Positions 1 to 8,748 are shown, counted from the stretch's first letter. The stretch is DNA of 64,000 nucleotides from Marvinbryantia formatexigens DSM 14469 (GCF_025148285.1 NZ_CP102268.1:868001-932000), one strand, 5' to 3'. The notes: generated from the letters alone by a model not told the origin. Translations and numbers: made by a program.

Positions 1-1
1 C

Positions 2-580
2 CTATTCCTCTGGCTGTCCGTCGTTTTCATGAATCACTTCCAGGAACGCCAGAAATACTTTCATGTCAAAATTTTTTACTTCATCTATCATCAGACGCAC
101 CGCCGTCCCGCTGTCAAACGCCCCGCGGTACGAGCGGTTTGTCGTCAGCGCCGCATAGACATCGCAGACCCGCAGGATCCGCGCTCCCAGAGGAATTTCC
201 TCCCCCGATTTGTTGGACGGATATCCGCTGCCATCGTAATTTTCATGATGATACAGAATCCACTGCGCAATTTCCGGGGAATAGCCCTCCTCATTTAAAA
301 TCACATAGCCAAGCGCGGGATGCGTCCTCACATAGCGCAGCTCCTCCACATGCAGCGGCGTGCCCTCGTCCCGTGAATAAATATATTTCATGATTTCCAG
401 CTTGCCGATATCATGGACAAGCCCTGCGACCGCAAGCTGATGGCAGGTATCCTCCGGCAGTCCGAGCTGCCTGCCCACCCTGCAGGCGAGATTGCTCACG
501 CAGATTCCGTGCATAATCTCCTTCTGCATGTCCGTCTGGATAATATGATACTTTTTCGCTTCCATACCTTTTTTGCTCAT
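2..580 (-). CDS. HD-GYP domain phosphohydrolase
   Basis: A 192-residue protein made almost only of an HD-GYP domain. It has the HDIGK motif (56-60), the signature HHENYDGSGYP (111-121) and a following RVCDVYAAL helix. HD-GYP enzymes usually hydrolyse cyclic di-GMP; no sensor or receiver domain is present, so it would act as a free cytosolic domain. Its ATG overlaps the hemZ stop as ATGA, so it is the last gene of the apt-relA-MBL-hemZ operon. The gene ends in TAG three bases from the window edge and is complete. No good ribosome site precedes the ATG, which fits translational coupling; a second Met at residue 6 is an alternative start. Its in vivo substrate is inferred. Confidence 0.85.
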   Translation of the reverse strand: MSKKGMEAKKYHIIQTDMQKEIMHGICVSNLACRVGRQLGLPEDTCHQLAVAGLVHDIGKLEIMKYIYSRDEGTPLHVEELRYVRTHPALGYVILNEEGYSPEIAQWILYHHENYDGSGYPSNKSGEEIPLGARILRVCDVYAALTTNRSYRGAFDSGTAVRLMIDEVKNFDMKVFLAFLEVIHENDGQPEE

Positions 581-2025
581 CCCATTATTTTTGATTTGCG
601 TGCAATCATTTCGTCGATGCGCTCAATATAGCTGCGGATATCCTTGACATTCTCAATCCGTTCAATCCTTCCGCCGGACACGATTTTCGTGGAGGCTCCG
701 GCGCCGAGAGCCAGAATGCTCTGCTTCTCTTCCATAATCAGAATGTTGTATATGCCTGCTGCGCCCTCCCGCGCGTAGCCGACATTTTCAAAATTGCCCG
801 CCATATTCTTCTGACGGTACAGATAATACGGAAACTGTCCCGCCTGCGCCGCATAACGCGCTGTCATATCCATAATCTCCCCGCTGTTTACGAAGCTGAC
901 CGGCGCATACTTATCCTTAAAAAGATTCAGACGGGTCGCCCGCTTCAGCGCCAGAGAATGTACCGTGATGGAATCCGGCGCCAGCGCCGTCACCTGCTGC
1001 ATGGTGTATTCCACCTCCGGATAGCCCTCTCCCGGCAATCCGACAATCAGGTCCATGTTGATATTATCAAAGCCAAGCTGCCGCGCCATCGCAAACGCCT
1101 CTTTTGTCTGAGCCGCCGTGTGCCCTCTGCCGATGACCTCCAGCGTGCCGTCGTTCATCGTCTGCGGATTGATGGAAATGCGCGTGACAGGGTGCTTTTT
1201 CAGAACCTGCAGCTTTTCCGCCGTGATGGAATCCGGACGTCCCGCCTCGACTGTAAATTCCTTCAGATGGCTGAAGTCAAAGCACTCCTCCAGCTTTTCC
1301 AGCAGCCGCTGCATCTGCTCCGGGCTGAGCGTTGTCGGCGTTCCCCCGCCGATATACACGGTATCCAGCGTCTTCCCCTGCCAGATATGCGCTGTCTGCT
1401 CAATCTCCCGGCAGAGCGCGTCCAGATAATCGTCCACACGGTTCTTCCAGACCGACAGCGGACTGGAGCCAAACGAGCAGTACAGACAGATGCTCGGACA
1501 GAACGGGATGCCGACATACAGACTGTAACCGTTCTGATAGTCAATATCCTTTAAAATGGCGCGTTCACGATTGGCAATCGAAATGGCGAGCGCCGTTTTT
1601 TCATTGCTGGTATAATAGGTCTTACGCATATAATCCGCGATTTCCGTGTTCTTCCAGCCCTGCTCCAGAAGTCCCATCGGAATCTTGGTCGGGCGGATAC
1701 CGGTGAGGTTTCCCCAGGGGAGCTTCTGACCCGTATATTCGGAAAGCAGCTCATAAAGCAGCGCCTTCAGGGTATTTTTCGTCGCCGTCCGGTCCTCATA
1801 ATCATCCACCGCGCGCTCCTTCTGCGCCAGAACAGCTCCATCCGCATCCCGCCAGATAAGCCGGATGCCATCCTCACCGTAAAAGACCTCCAGCTGTTTT
1901 TCAAAGCCCTCCGGCTGCGTTTCTCCCTCCAGATACAGAGGAACATCCACTCCCGGATAAAAAGCTCTTACCAGAGAATGGATATCGTATTCAAAATCCC
2001 GTTTATTCAGCTTTACCGTAATCAT
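577..2025 (-). CDS. hemZ: Oxygen-independent coproporphyrinogen III oxidase-like radical SAM enzyme HemZ
   Basis: A 482-residue radical SAM enzyme. The cluster-binding motif CPSICLYC puts cysteines at 176, 180 and 183, and YIGGGTPTTL follows as the SAM-binding glycine motif. The roughly 170-residue N-terminal extension before the radical SAM domain is typical of the HemZ branch in Firmicutes rather than HemN. By family it would oxidatively decarboxylate coproporphyrinogen III during anaerobic haem synthesis, although HemZ activity is not firmly established in all clostridia. It overlaps the upstream MBL hydrolase by four bases and the downstream HD-GYP gene by four bases, so all are probably co-translated. 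Confidence 0.88.
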   Translation of the reverse strand: MITVKLNKRDFEYDIHSLVRAFYPGVDVPLYLEGETQPEGFEKQLEVFYGEDGIRLIWRDADGAVLAQKERAVDDYEDRTATKNTLKALLYELLSEYTGQKLPWGNLTGIRPTKIPMGLLEQGWKNTEIADYMRKTYYTSNEKTALAISIANRERAILKDIDYQNGYSLYVGIPFCPSICLYCSFGSSPLSVWKNRVDDYLDALCREIEQTAHIWQGKTLDTVYIGGGTPTTLSPEQMQRLLEKLEECFDFSHLKEFTVEAGRPDSITAEKLQVLKKHPVTRISINPQTMNDGTLEVIGRGHTAAQTKEAFAMARQLGFDNINMDLIVGLPGEGYPEVEYTMQQVTALAPDSITVHSLALKRATRLNLFKDKYAPVSFVNSGEIMDMTARYAAQAGQFPYYLYRQKNMAGNFENVGYAREGAAGIYNILIMEEKQSILALGAGASTKIVSGGRIERIENVKDIRSYIERIDEMIARKSKIMG

Positions 2026-2651
2026 AAGAACGGATTGTATCTCCTCTCATGCGCAACGCTGGTCGCTTCGTCGTGTCCCGGATAAATCGCCGTATCCTCC
2101 GGAAGCGCCTCCAGAATCTTCCGCGCAGAGCGCACCAGCTCCGCGCCGTTGCCGGTCGGCAGATCCGCGCGCCCGATACTCTCGCAGAAAATCGTATCGC
2201 CGGAAAAAAGCACCTTTTCCTCCGGAAGATAATAACAGGCGCCGCCCTTCGTGTGCCCCGGTGTATGATAGACTGTGATGTCAAAGCCCGCTACACTGAG
2301 GATTGCCCCGTCCGTCAGGAAGCGGTCCCCCTTCACGGAAAACGACTTTCCGAATTTTGCGGAAGCGTTCAGAAGCGGATCCTCCAGCACCGTTTTTTCC
2401 GCCTGCATCGCATACACCGGCACCTGCAGGTCCGCCTTCAGCTTCATGACCGCCCCGATGTGGTCGAAATGACCGTGTGTGAGCAGAATCGCCTTCAGAG
2501 ACGCACCCGCCTTTGCGATCCAGTCCTCAATCAGCTCCGCGCCGTCCGCCGGGTCTACCAGAAACGCTTCCTTTGTCTCTTCATTGACGGCAAGATATAC
2601 GTTGGTCGATACCATGCCGATTACCTTTTTTTCCAGCCGCAGCTTTTTCAT
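2022..2651 (-). CDS. MBL-fold metallohydrolase (glyoxalase II-like)
   Basis: The metal-binding motif THGHFDH (H59, H61, D63, H64) and a later TPGHTKGG define a metallo-beta-lactamase fold of the glyoxalase II / YqgX type, about 209 residues. Such proteins hydrolyse thioesters such as S-lactoylglutathione-like compounds; the true substrate is unknown. The reading frame extends further upstream, but the ATG at 2651 was chosen because TTAGGAGG lies just before it, overlapping the TAG stop of relA. It sits between relA and hemZ, a common Clostridia arrangement. Confidence 0.85.
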   Translation of the reverse strand: MKKLRLEKKVIGMVSTNVYLAVNEETKEAFLVDPADGAELIEDWIAKAGASLKAILLTHGHFDHIGAVMKLKADLQVPVYAMQAEKTVLEDPLLNASAKFGKSFSVKGDRFLTDGAILSVAGFDITVYHTPGHTKGGACYYLPEEKVLFSGDTIFCESIGRADLPTGNGAELVRSARKILEALPEDTAIYPGHDEATSVAHERRYNPFL

Positions 2652-2661
2652 TGTCTGCCTC

Positions 2662-4986
2662 CTAACCGGTCGTGCGGGCAATATCCAGAACGCTTTCCAC
2701 CTGCCGGATTTTTGCAATCAGCGAATCCAGCTCTGCCCTGCTCTCCACCTCAAATGCCATTGCAATCGTCGCCGTTCCCTGCTTGCTGGTACGGGAATTG
2801 ACGCTGAGCACATCAATCTTCCGCTCCGTAAATATCTTTGAAATATCCACCAGCAAACCGGTACGGTTATTGCCGAATATTTTAATCTCCGCCAGAAATC
2901 TTCCGGAAACATCGCCGGGCGTCGCCTGCCACTCCGCCTCGATCAGCCGCGCGCGCTCCTCGATTGGCAAATGAATCATGTTTACGCAGTCCGTGCGGTG
3001 AATCGTCACACCGCGCCCTCTCGTCACAAAGCCGACGATCTCATCCCCCGGCACCGGGCTGCAGCACTTTGCAAAACGCACGGCAACGTCGTTGACGCCT
3101 TTTACCACGATACCGTTTTTGCTGCCCTGTCTCTTCTGCCGGTCTTTGCCAGCTCCGCCGGCGGCGTTTTCTATCGTTTCCAGAACCTGTGCGTCCGTCA
3201 GCTCCTTCTGGTTCTTCTTCCGGTACTCCTCCTGAAGGCGGTTGATTACCTGCCCCTCCTTCAGACCGCCATGCCCGATGGCCGCCAGAACGGAATCCCA
3301 GTCGCGGAAGCCATATTTTATCATGACCGCCTGCATAAACTCCGGTTTTGTGAGGTCACTGAGCACAATTCCCTTTGTCTTGCAGTAAGTGTTCATCAGC
3401 TCCCGGCCCTTGATGATGTTATCTTCCTTGAGCTCCTGCTTGAACCACTGGTTGATTTTGTTTTTCGCCTGCGTACTCTTTACGATTTTCAGCCAGTCGC
3501 GGCTCGGTCCCCTGGAATTCTGCGAGGTGATAATCTCCACGCGGTCGCCGTTCTGGATTACGTAGTCGATGTTCACCAGCTTTCCATTGACGCGCGCGCC
3601 CACCATCTTGTTGCCGACCGCGCTGTGCACATTATAGGCAAAGTCAATCGGCGTGGAGCCCGCCGGAAGGTTTTTCACATCGCCCGCCGGTGTGAAGCAG
3701 TACACATTTTCCGCAAATAAATCCAGGTCGCTCTTTAAAAGATTTAAGAATTCATGATTATCCGACATATCCCGCTGCCATTCCAGAATCTGGCGCAGCC
3801 ATGTCATCTTCTCCTCTTCCCGGCTGCTGTCCGGCTTTTTGCCGTCGGACTGCTCCTTATATTTCCAGTGCGCCGCGATACCGTACTCCGCCGTCTTATG
3901 CATCTCGAAGGTACGTATCTGGATTTCAAACGGGGTGCCGTTCGGACCAATCAGCGTCGTATGCAGGGACTGATACATGTTCGGCTTCGGCATCGCGATA
4001 TAGTCCTTAAATCTGCCCGGAATCGGCGTGTACATTTCGTGGATAACACCGAGTGCCGCATAGCAGTCCTTTACAGTATCCACAATGATGCGCACCGCAA
4101 ACAAATCGTATATCTGGTCGATTGTTTTGTCCTGATTTACCATTTTCTTGTAGATACTGAAAAAGTGCTTTACGCGCCCATCCACCTGTGCCCGGATGCC
4201 TGCGTCCTCAATATGCTTTTTCACCTCATCCACAATGCCCTGCACAAATTTTTCGCGCTCTGTTTTGCGCAGTGCAACTTTTTCCACCAAATCGTAATAT
4301 ACGTCCGGCTGCAGGTATTTCAGGGAAAGGTCATCCAGCTCCACCTTGATTTTGGAAATACCAAGGCGCTGTGCGATCGGCGCATAGATGTCCATCGTCT
4401 CGCGCGCCTTTTCCTTCTGTTTTTCCGGACTCATATATTTCAGTGTCCGCATGTTGTGCAGCCGGTCCGCCAGCTTAATCAGAATAACGCGGATGTCCTT
4501 CGCCATCGCCAGGAACATTTTCCGCAGGTTTTCCGCCTGCACCTCTATTTTATCTGCCGAATAACTGAGCTGTCCGAGTTTTGTGACGCCATCTACAAGC
4601 TGCTCCACGTCCTCGCCAAACTCCTGGCGTATCTCCTCCGAGGTCATCACCGTATCTTCCACGACATCGTGCAGAAGCCCCGCGGTAATGGTCTCTTTGT
4701 CCATTTCCAGATCCGCCAGAATAATCGCCACGCAGAGCGGGTGGATAATGTACGGCTCCCCCGATTTCCGTTTCTGGCCCTTATGAGCCTCGCTCGCTAT
4801 TTTGTATGCCTTCTCAATCATAGAAGTATCCGCGGACGGATGGTACCTTTTGATGCTCGCAATCAGCTCCTGGTAGAGCGCATCCGGGTCGGTAAAGTCC
4901 TCCATGCTTTTCACACGGGCCTCCACACGCCTGATTTCCGCCAGTTTTTCGTTTTCATCTATTGTCGTTTTTTCCCTTACGTCCAT
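2662..4986 (-). CDS. relA: Bifunctional (p)ppGpp synthetase/hydrolase
   Basis: A full-length 774-residue long RSH protein of the stringent response. The N-terminal HD hydrolase domain carries HDVVEDT (106-112). The central synthetase domain includes GRFKDYIAMPKPNMYQSLH. Then come a TGS domain (roughly 410-470, VYCFTPAGDVKNLP) and a C-terminal ACT domain (roughly 700-774). Because the HD motif is intact, it should both make and degrade (p)ppGpp, like RelA of Bacillus. It lies 36 bases after apt and runs directly into the MBL gene, whose ribosome site overlaps the relA TAG stop. Neighbourhood and length are normal. Confidence 0.95.
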   Translation of the reverse strand: MDVREKTTIDENEKLAEIRRVEARVKSMEDFTDPDALYQELIASIKRYHPSADTSMIEKAYKIASEAHKGQKRKSGEPYIIHPLCVAIILADLEMDKETITAGLLHDVVEDTVMTSEEIRQEFGEDVEQLVDGVTKLGQLSYSADKIEVQAENLRKMFLAMAKDIRVILIKLADRLHNMRTLKYMSPEKQKEKARETMDIYAPIAQRLGISKIKVELDDLSLKYLQPDVYYDLVEKVALRKTEREKFVQGIVDEVKKHIEDAGIRAQVDGRVKHFFSIYKKMVNQDKTIDQIYDLFAVRIIVDTVKDCYAALGVIHEMYTPIPGRFKDYIAMPKPNMYQSLHTTLIGPNGTPFEIQIRTFEMHKTAEYGIAAHWKYKEQSDGKKPDSSREEEKMTWLRQILEWQRDMSDNHEFLNLLKSDLDLFAENVYCFTPAGDVKNLPAGSTPIDFAYNVHSAVGNKMVGARVNGKLVNIDYVIQNGDRVEIITSQNSRGPSRDWLKIVKSTQAKNKINQWFKQELKEDNIIKGRELMNTYCKTKGIVLSDLTKPEFMQAVMIKYGFRDWDSVLAAIGHGGLKEGQVINRLQEEYRKKNQKELTDAQVLETIENAAGGAGKDRQKRQGSKNGIVVKGVNDVAVRFAKCCSPVPGDEIVGFVTRGRGVTIHRTDCVNMIHLPIEERARLIEAEWQATPGDVSGRFLAEIKIFGNNRTGLLVDISKIFTERKIDVLSVNSRTSKQGTATIAMAFEVESRAELDSLIAKIRQVESVLDIARTTG

Positions 4987-5022
4987 CTAACCACCACTCA
5001 CTTTGGGATATTTCTGTTATTG

Positions 5023-5550
5023 TTATTTTCCTTCGTAGCATACCACCGATTTTACATCATATCCTTCCAGCTTTTTGCGTCCGTTCAGACCGGCAAGCTC
5101 GATAAGGAATACATTTTTTGCAACAACGCCTCCCAGCTCTTCAATCAGCGCATTGCACGCCGCCAGGGTGCCGCCGGTAGCAAGCAGGTCGTCAATGATT
5201 ACCACGCGCTGTCCCGGTTTGATGGCATCCTTGTGAATCTCAATCTCTGCTGTGCCGTATTCCAGGTCATATTTTTTTGAAATTGTCGCGCAGGGGAGTT
5301 TTCCTTTTTTGCGGATCAGCACAAATGGTTTATGCAGATTGTACGCAATCGGCGCTCCAAACAGAAATCCTCTGGATTCTGTTCCGGCAATCACATCTAC
5401 TTCCTCCGGGTTGATAAATGCCTGCATGGCATCAATCGCCATCTGCAGACCGTCCGCGTCCTGCAGGACACTTGTGATATCACGGAAAATAATGCCCGGT
5501 TCCGGAAAATCCGGTATGCTTCTGATATAATCCTCTACGCTCTTTTTCAT
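5023..5550 (-). CDS. apt: Adenine phosphoribosyltransferase
   Basis: A 175-residue type I phosphoribosyltransferase that makes AMP from adenine and PRPP. The PRPP-binding loop VVIIDDLLATGGT and the family motif ESRGFLFG are visible. The frame is open for another 68 codons upstream, but that stretch runs through the promoter. The ATG at 5550 is preceded by GGAGG at good spacing and matches the usual family start (KKSVEDYIRSIPDFP). It is the first gene of the apt-relA-MBL-hemZ-HD-GYP operon, which links purine salvage with (p)ppGpp metabolism. Confidence 0.95.
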   Translation of the reverse strand: MKKSVEDYIRSIPDFPEPGIIFRDITSVLQDADGLQMAIDAMQAFINPEEVDVIAGTESRGFLFGAPIAYNLHKPFVLIRKKGKLPCATISKKYDLEYGTAEIEIHKDAIKPGQRVVIIDDLLATGGTLAACNALIEELGGVVAKNVFLIELAGLNGRKKLEGYDVKSVVCYEGK

Positions 5551-5614
5551 TTGTCTTCCTCCACTCAATATATAAAATTTCCGGGAAAATGTTACCCGCC
5601 CACAGATAAAATAT

Positions 5615-5643
5615 AGTATACCATTTTTTTCTGTATTAATCAA
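5615..5643 (-). promoter_or_regulatory. Sigma-A promoter of the apt-relA operon
   Basis: On the minus strand, TTGATT and TATACT are separated by 17 bases, about 65 bases upstream of the apt start. The -35 box abuts the 27-bp palindromic repeat at 5647-5673. Confidence 0.6.
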
Positions 5644-5646
5644 TAA

Positions 5647-5673
5647 GTTACTGCTCACTCCGTTCACAGTAAC
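5647..5673. repeat. 27-bp palindromic dispersed repeat, copy 1
   Basis: A short inverted repeat with arms GTTACTG and CAGTAAC around the core TCACTCCGTTC. It differs at two positions from the copy at 57508-57534. It lies immediately upstream of the apt -35 box. It is small enough to be a REP-like genomic repeat. Confidence 0.6.
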
Positions 5674-5812
5674 TTTCGCAAATCTATTTAAAATTCGCTT
5701 CGTTACGGCCGGCGCCAAACGCGTGCCACTGGCACACAGCGCCCCTCGCGGCATTCCCCGGATGCCCGTGCAGGCATGATGCCCGGCTCATTGCCCGCGA
5801 AAATAAAAAAAG

Positions 5813-5897
5813 TGCAGGAGATGGGACTTGAACCCACACGGTCTTAACGACCACAGGCACCTGAAGCCTGCGCGTCTGCCAATTCCGCCACTCCTGC
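5813..5897 (-). tRNA. tRNA-Leu (anticodon CAG)
   Basis: An 85-nt class II tRNA. The acceptor arms GCAGGAG/CTCCTGC pair fully, the anticodon stem CAGGC/GCCTG encloses the loop TTCAGGT giving anticodon CAG, a long variable arm is present, and the T-arm carries GGTTCAAGTCC. The discriminator is A and the CCA end is not encoded. A T-rich run follows the 3' end. Its promoter is at 5934-5962. Confidence 0.96.
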
Positions 5898-5933
5898 ATT
5901 TCCTTTATGATGTGCTTCGTTCGCACGCATATT

Positions 5934-5962
5934 AATATACAATACTTTTTCCGGAATGTCAA
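5934..5962 (-). promoter_or_regulatory. Promoter of tRNA-Leu(CAG)
   Basis: TTGACA and TATATT with 17-base spacing, about 37 bases upstream of the mature tRNA 5' end: a near-consensus sigma-A promoter. Confidence 0.7.
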
Positions 5963-6137
5963 CAGCTTTTTTGAAATTTTTTTAATTTTTTTGCAATTTT
6001 TTTGCAGCCCTTTTTTCAACCTTTTTGTAACTGCCTGTTACTGCCCAGCCATGCAGTAAATACCAGAAGCAAATGCGTCGCACTTGCGCCGCAAAACCAG
6101 TCCTTCAGAGCCATCCGCCCAGTCATTTTCACAAACC

Positions 6138-7619
6138 TCAGGCATCTGCCGCAGATAATGCCGCGCCGCACGCCGCCTCTTCCTCAAATCTGGCAAGACA
6201 GATTTCTGCCCGGAACATTTCTGAAAATGTTTCCCGCAGAAGTGCATTTTTCCGAAGCCCATTGCCGGAAGCGACCAGAAGCTCCGCCCGGCTGCCCGTG
6301 CTCTCTTCTATTTTCCGGTACATCTCATACAGTTCTGCAGCCATACCCTTCATCACTCCCCGGATAAGCTCTGCCGGAGTAAAATTGTCCTCACAAATAT
6401 TTGTGATGCTTCCCCGCAGCCCAGGCTGAGTGCGCGTCCCTGCAAACAGCGTCGAGACTTCCAACGTCCCCGTTCCTCCGCTGCGCGCGAGGCGTTCCAT
6501 CGTCTCATATTGCGGCGCCTCCTCTCCGGTCAGCGCTCCGGCATACATCCGGAAAAACGCTTCCAGAATAGCGTAAGCTCTCCCGCCGCAGAGCGAAGCG
6601 CCCACCAGCAGGTATCTTCCGCTATCCAGCGGGCGTGTCTCAATGTCCGGAATTTTTATGTAACGGTCGGTCATCATAGAAATCTGCCCGCCGGTTCCCA
6701 TATTGACAAGCAGCACATTTTTTCTGAAGCCCACGCTTCCGAGAAATCCCGCCTGGTTATCTCCCAGCGCCGCACAGACCGGAATTCCTTTATAATATCC
6801 GGTCACCGCAAAATCCGCCGTCACTTCCGGCAGAAGCTTCTCATCTATCCCGAACCGCCGCAGCGCCCTGCGCGCAAAGCAGAGCCGCCCGCAGTCGAAA
6901 AAGCCCAGGCTTGCCGCATTGCTCACATGCATCAGCGGATACCGGCGCCCGGTAAGCACCATTGCAAAATAATCGGCAATCGTGCACAGCCTGGCGGCAC
7001 CGTCCGGAACTTCCCCGTGCCGCTGGTTATATAAATGCGTCAGCAGCCCATAGCCCGCCGCAATCTCTATACCGGTTTCCCGAAAAACCTCCTCCGCCAG
7101 CGTTTCCCGCTGCGCCAGTCGGGGCACTTCCGGCGCGCCTGCTCCCGTCTTTTCCACCGCACCCGTTTCACAGTCTGCCCATGTATTCTCCGGCACGCCT
7201 GCCCTGCCGTCCGCTCCCGCATCTTCCTCCGCACTTGTTCCACAGTCTGCCCGTATATTCTCCGGCGCGCCTGCCCTGCCGTCCGCCCCCGTATTTTCCG
7301 TCGGCAGCCCGCCTCTTCCATCCTGCCAGGTATACAGCGGGCTTATGCATCTGCCTGCATCATCTGTATATAAAATGCCATGCATCTGTCCGGTCAGTCC
7401 GATTGCCGCCGCATCGGGATGCTGCTCCAGCAGCTCCTCCAAAAGCAGTGTCGCCTTGCGCACAATCACTGCCACGTCCTGCAGACGCTCCCACGACCGC
7501 CCGGTTTCCATAAAACTTCCATTTTCCACAGTTCTGGCAGCAAGCACGGTATCTGCCTCTCTGTCCAGCACCACACCGCTGATGGTTGTTGTTCCAATAT
7601 CAATGCCGATTACTTTCAT
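6138..7619 (-). CDS. FGGY-family carbohydrate kinase (sedoheptulokinase-like)
   Basis: A 493-residue sugar kinase. Visible family motifs are the N-terminal phosphate loop GIDIGTTTISG, the substrate motif GLTGQMHGILY (74-84), ALGDNQAGFLGS, NMGTGGQIS and the C-terminal VASGNGLRKNALL. The LTGQMHG form is typical of sedoheptulo-/pentulokinase-like FGGY members, but the sugar cannot be read from sequence. An unusual feature is a low-complexity insert (about residues 107-165) built from two 24-residue copies starting GADGRAG, placed just after the TWQDGRG motif. The gene stands alone between two tRNA-Leu genes. The ATG at 7619 fits the family N-terminus. Confidence 0.85.
   Translation of the reverse strand: MKVIGIDIGTTTISGVVLDREADTVLAARTVENGSFMETGRSWERLQDVAVIVRKATLLLEELLEQHPDAAAIGLTGQMHGILYTDDAGRCISPLYTWQDGRGGLPTENTGADGRAGAPENIRADCGTSAEEDAGADGRAGVPENTWADCETGAVEKTGAGAPEVPRLAQRETLAEEVFRETGIEIAAGYGLLTHLYNQRHGEVPDGAARLCTIADYFAMVLTGRRYPLMHVSNAASLGFFDCGRLCFARRALRRFGIDEKLLPEVTADFAVTGYYKGIPVCAALGDNQAGFLGSVGFRKNVLLVNMGTGGQISMMTDRYIKIPDIETRPLDSGRYLLVGASLCGGRAYAILEAFFRMYAGALTGEEAPQYETMERLARSGGTGTLEVSTLFAGTRTQPGLRGSITNICEDNFTPAELIRGVMKGMAAELYEMYRKIEESTGSRAELLVASGNGLRKNALLRETFSEMFRAEICLARFEEEAACGAALSAADA
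7146..7289 (-). repeat. 72-bp in-frame tandem duplication inside the sugar kinase
   Basis: Two adjacent 24-codon units (GADGRAGAPEN... and GADGRAGVPEN...) and a partial third (GAGAPE) lie within the FGGY kinase gene. They encode an Ala/Gly/Glu-rich linker not found in the family core. The frame is kept because the unit length is a multiple of three. Confidence 0.75.
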
Positions 7620-7689
7620 CTTTTTCTTCCTTTTCTTTTGAGGTTCTTTTGAAAGTCTTTAATTTTTTTAAATTTTTTGCAATTTCTTG

Positions 7690-7718
7690 TTGACGAATCC
7701 GTTGCCGGGTGCTATAAT
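7690..7718 (+). promoter_or_regulatory. Promoter of tRNA-Leu(AAG)
   Basis: TTGACG and TATAAT separated by 17 bases, 11 bases before the mature tRNA. Confidence 0.75.
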
Positions 7719-7729
7719 ACTTCTTGCTT

Positions 7730-7813
7730 GCGGAAGTGCTGGAATTGGCAGACAGGCTAGACTAAGGATCTAGTGGCAGTTATGTCGTGTGGGTTCAAGT
7801 CCCATCTTCCGCA
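7730..7813 (+). tRNA. tRNA-Leu (anticodon AAG)
   Basis: An 84-nt class II tRNA with acceptor arms GCGGAAG/CTTCCGC, anticodon stem CTAGA/TCTAG and loop CTAAGGA giving anticodon AAG, a long variable arm and the T-arm GGTTCAAGTCC. The discriminator is A; CCA is not encoded. Confidence 0.96.
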
Positions 7814-7824
7814 CGATATTGGTT

Positions 7825-7869
7825 AGCTGTATTTCCCTTAAATCTAAGGGTCATACAGCTTTTCTTTTG
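7825..7869 (+). terminator. Rho-independent terminator of tRNA-Leu(AAG)
   Basis: The outer stem AGCTGTAT/ATACAGCT encloses an inner CCCTTA/TAAGGG hairpin and is followed by TTTTCTTTT. Confidence 0.8.
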
Positions 7870-8085
7870 TTCGCAAAAACAATGATTTTCTGATGACAGC
7901 TGATTACATTTCCGTTATAATCATTTTCCGTTCTTTTCATCCACGGTAGTTACTTCCACAAAGCCGCCTGCTCTTCCCTCACGTAGGCCCCGCTCTGCTT
8001 TTTTCCCGCACGGCAGAAGCCTTTTCCTGTTGATGTTCACCCGGTACGGGCTTTTCTCTATATTGCTATTGTATCCTTACATTTC
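7870..8085. other. Intergenic stretch with no recognisable gene
   Basis: No RNA gene or promoter is seen. On the minus strand, about 50 codons are open and read like degraded coding sequence (beginning near ...SPYRVNINRKRLLPCG...), but there is no plausible start or ribosome site and no family match I recognise. Together with the DUF2442 remnant next to it, this is probably gene debris. Confidence 0.3.
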
Positions 8086-8235
8086 TCATGAATATTCATA
8101 TTCTTTTCCATATTCGTATATCGTATCACTTGGTAAATCAATATAATCATTCCAGAAAACACAGGTTCTGCTTTCATCAAGTTGTACCTGCTTAAACAAT
8201 CCATGAATAGTTCTTAAATCATCATATCCTTCCTG
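8086..8235 (-). pseudogene. DUF2442-like C-terminal remnant
   Basis: Directly after the Uma2 TGA stop, the same frame stays open for 49 codons and encodes ...GLFKQVQLDE..., then VFWNDYIDLPSDTIYE. This resembles the end of DUF2442 proteins (W-N-x-x-I-D-L-x-P-x-x-L-Y). It has no start codon of its own and lacks the DUF2442 N-terminal half. It may be the remains of a small gene that once sat next to, or became fused to, the Uma2 gene. Confidence 0.4.
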
Positions 8236-8748
8236 TCATTCTACTCCGTCAAATAATTCATCAAAATCAATTTTAATATGAGGAAACTGATGCAAATGAA
8301 GTTTTTCCTTATTTTCATCAGTTACTGTATCTGTCAAATAGTAGCGTGGGGTCGTTCCATTCTCATAATCCAAATCATAAATTTCTATCTGACGAAGTTT
8401 TAAATTTGCAATCCAATATTCAGCAATCTCTTCTTCACAATAGATATCCATTTTCTCTCCACGGTCATATTTTTCCGTCGACGGACTTAAAACTTCCATA
8501 ACAAATTGCGGAGCATTCAGGAAAGAATTTCCTCTCCGTTTTCTCACCTGACAATTTATAGTGGCATCCGGAATGACAGTTTTCTCAGAACCATCATTCA
8601 ATTTCCATTTATATTGTACGTTATCCGGAAAAACTCTACACGTACTATCTTTAAGTTGTCCGTGCACTATCGCAACGAAATTTGTAATGAAAATAGAATG
8701 ATTCGGTGTAGCTCCAGACATATCTGTTATTTTTATATCAAGGTTCAT
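8236..8748 (-). CDS. Uma2-family (DUF820) PD-(D/E)XK nuclease-like protein, 5' end probably lost
   Basis: A 170-residue Uma2-fold protein with family features: PDATINC, FVMEVLSPST, then a Lys/Tyr-containing helix and EYWI. Uma2 proteins have a restriction-endonuclease-like fold and are often mobile and of unclear function. Most family members carry another 20-30 residues before the DMSGATPNHS motif; here the frame upstream of the ATG meets a TAG after nine codons and only a weak GGAAG precedes the start, so the N-terminus may be truncated. The DUF2442 fragment follows in frame after the stop. AT-rich composition relative to neighbours suggests acquired DNA. Confidence 0.65.
   Translation of the reverse strand: MNLDIKITDMSGATPNHSIFITNFVAIVHGQLKDSTCRVFPDNVQYKWKLNDGSEKTVIPDATINCQVRKRRGNSFLNAPQFVMEVLSPSTEKYDRGEKMDIYCEEEIAEYWIANLKLRQIEIYDLDYENGTTPRYYLTDTVTDENKEKLHLHQFPHIKIDFDELFDGVE

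Noticed and set aside
3754-5280. A 508-codon plus-strand frame opposite relA and apt
   Set aside because: Antisense shadow of two certain genes; no motif or start signal.
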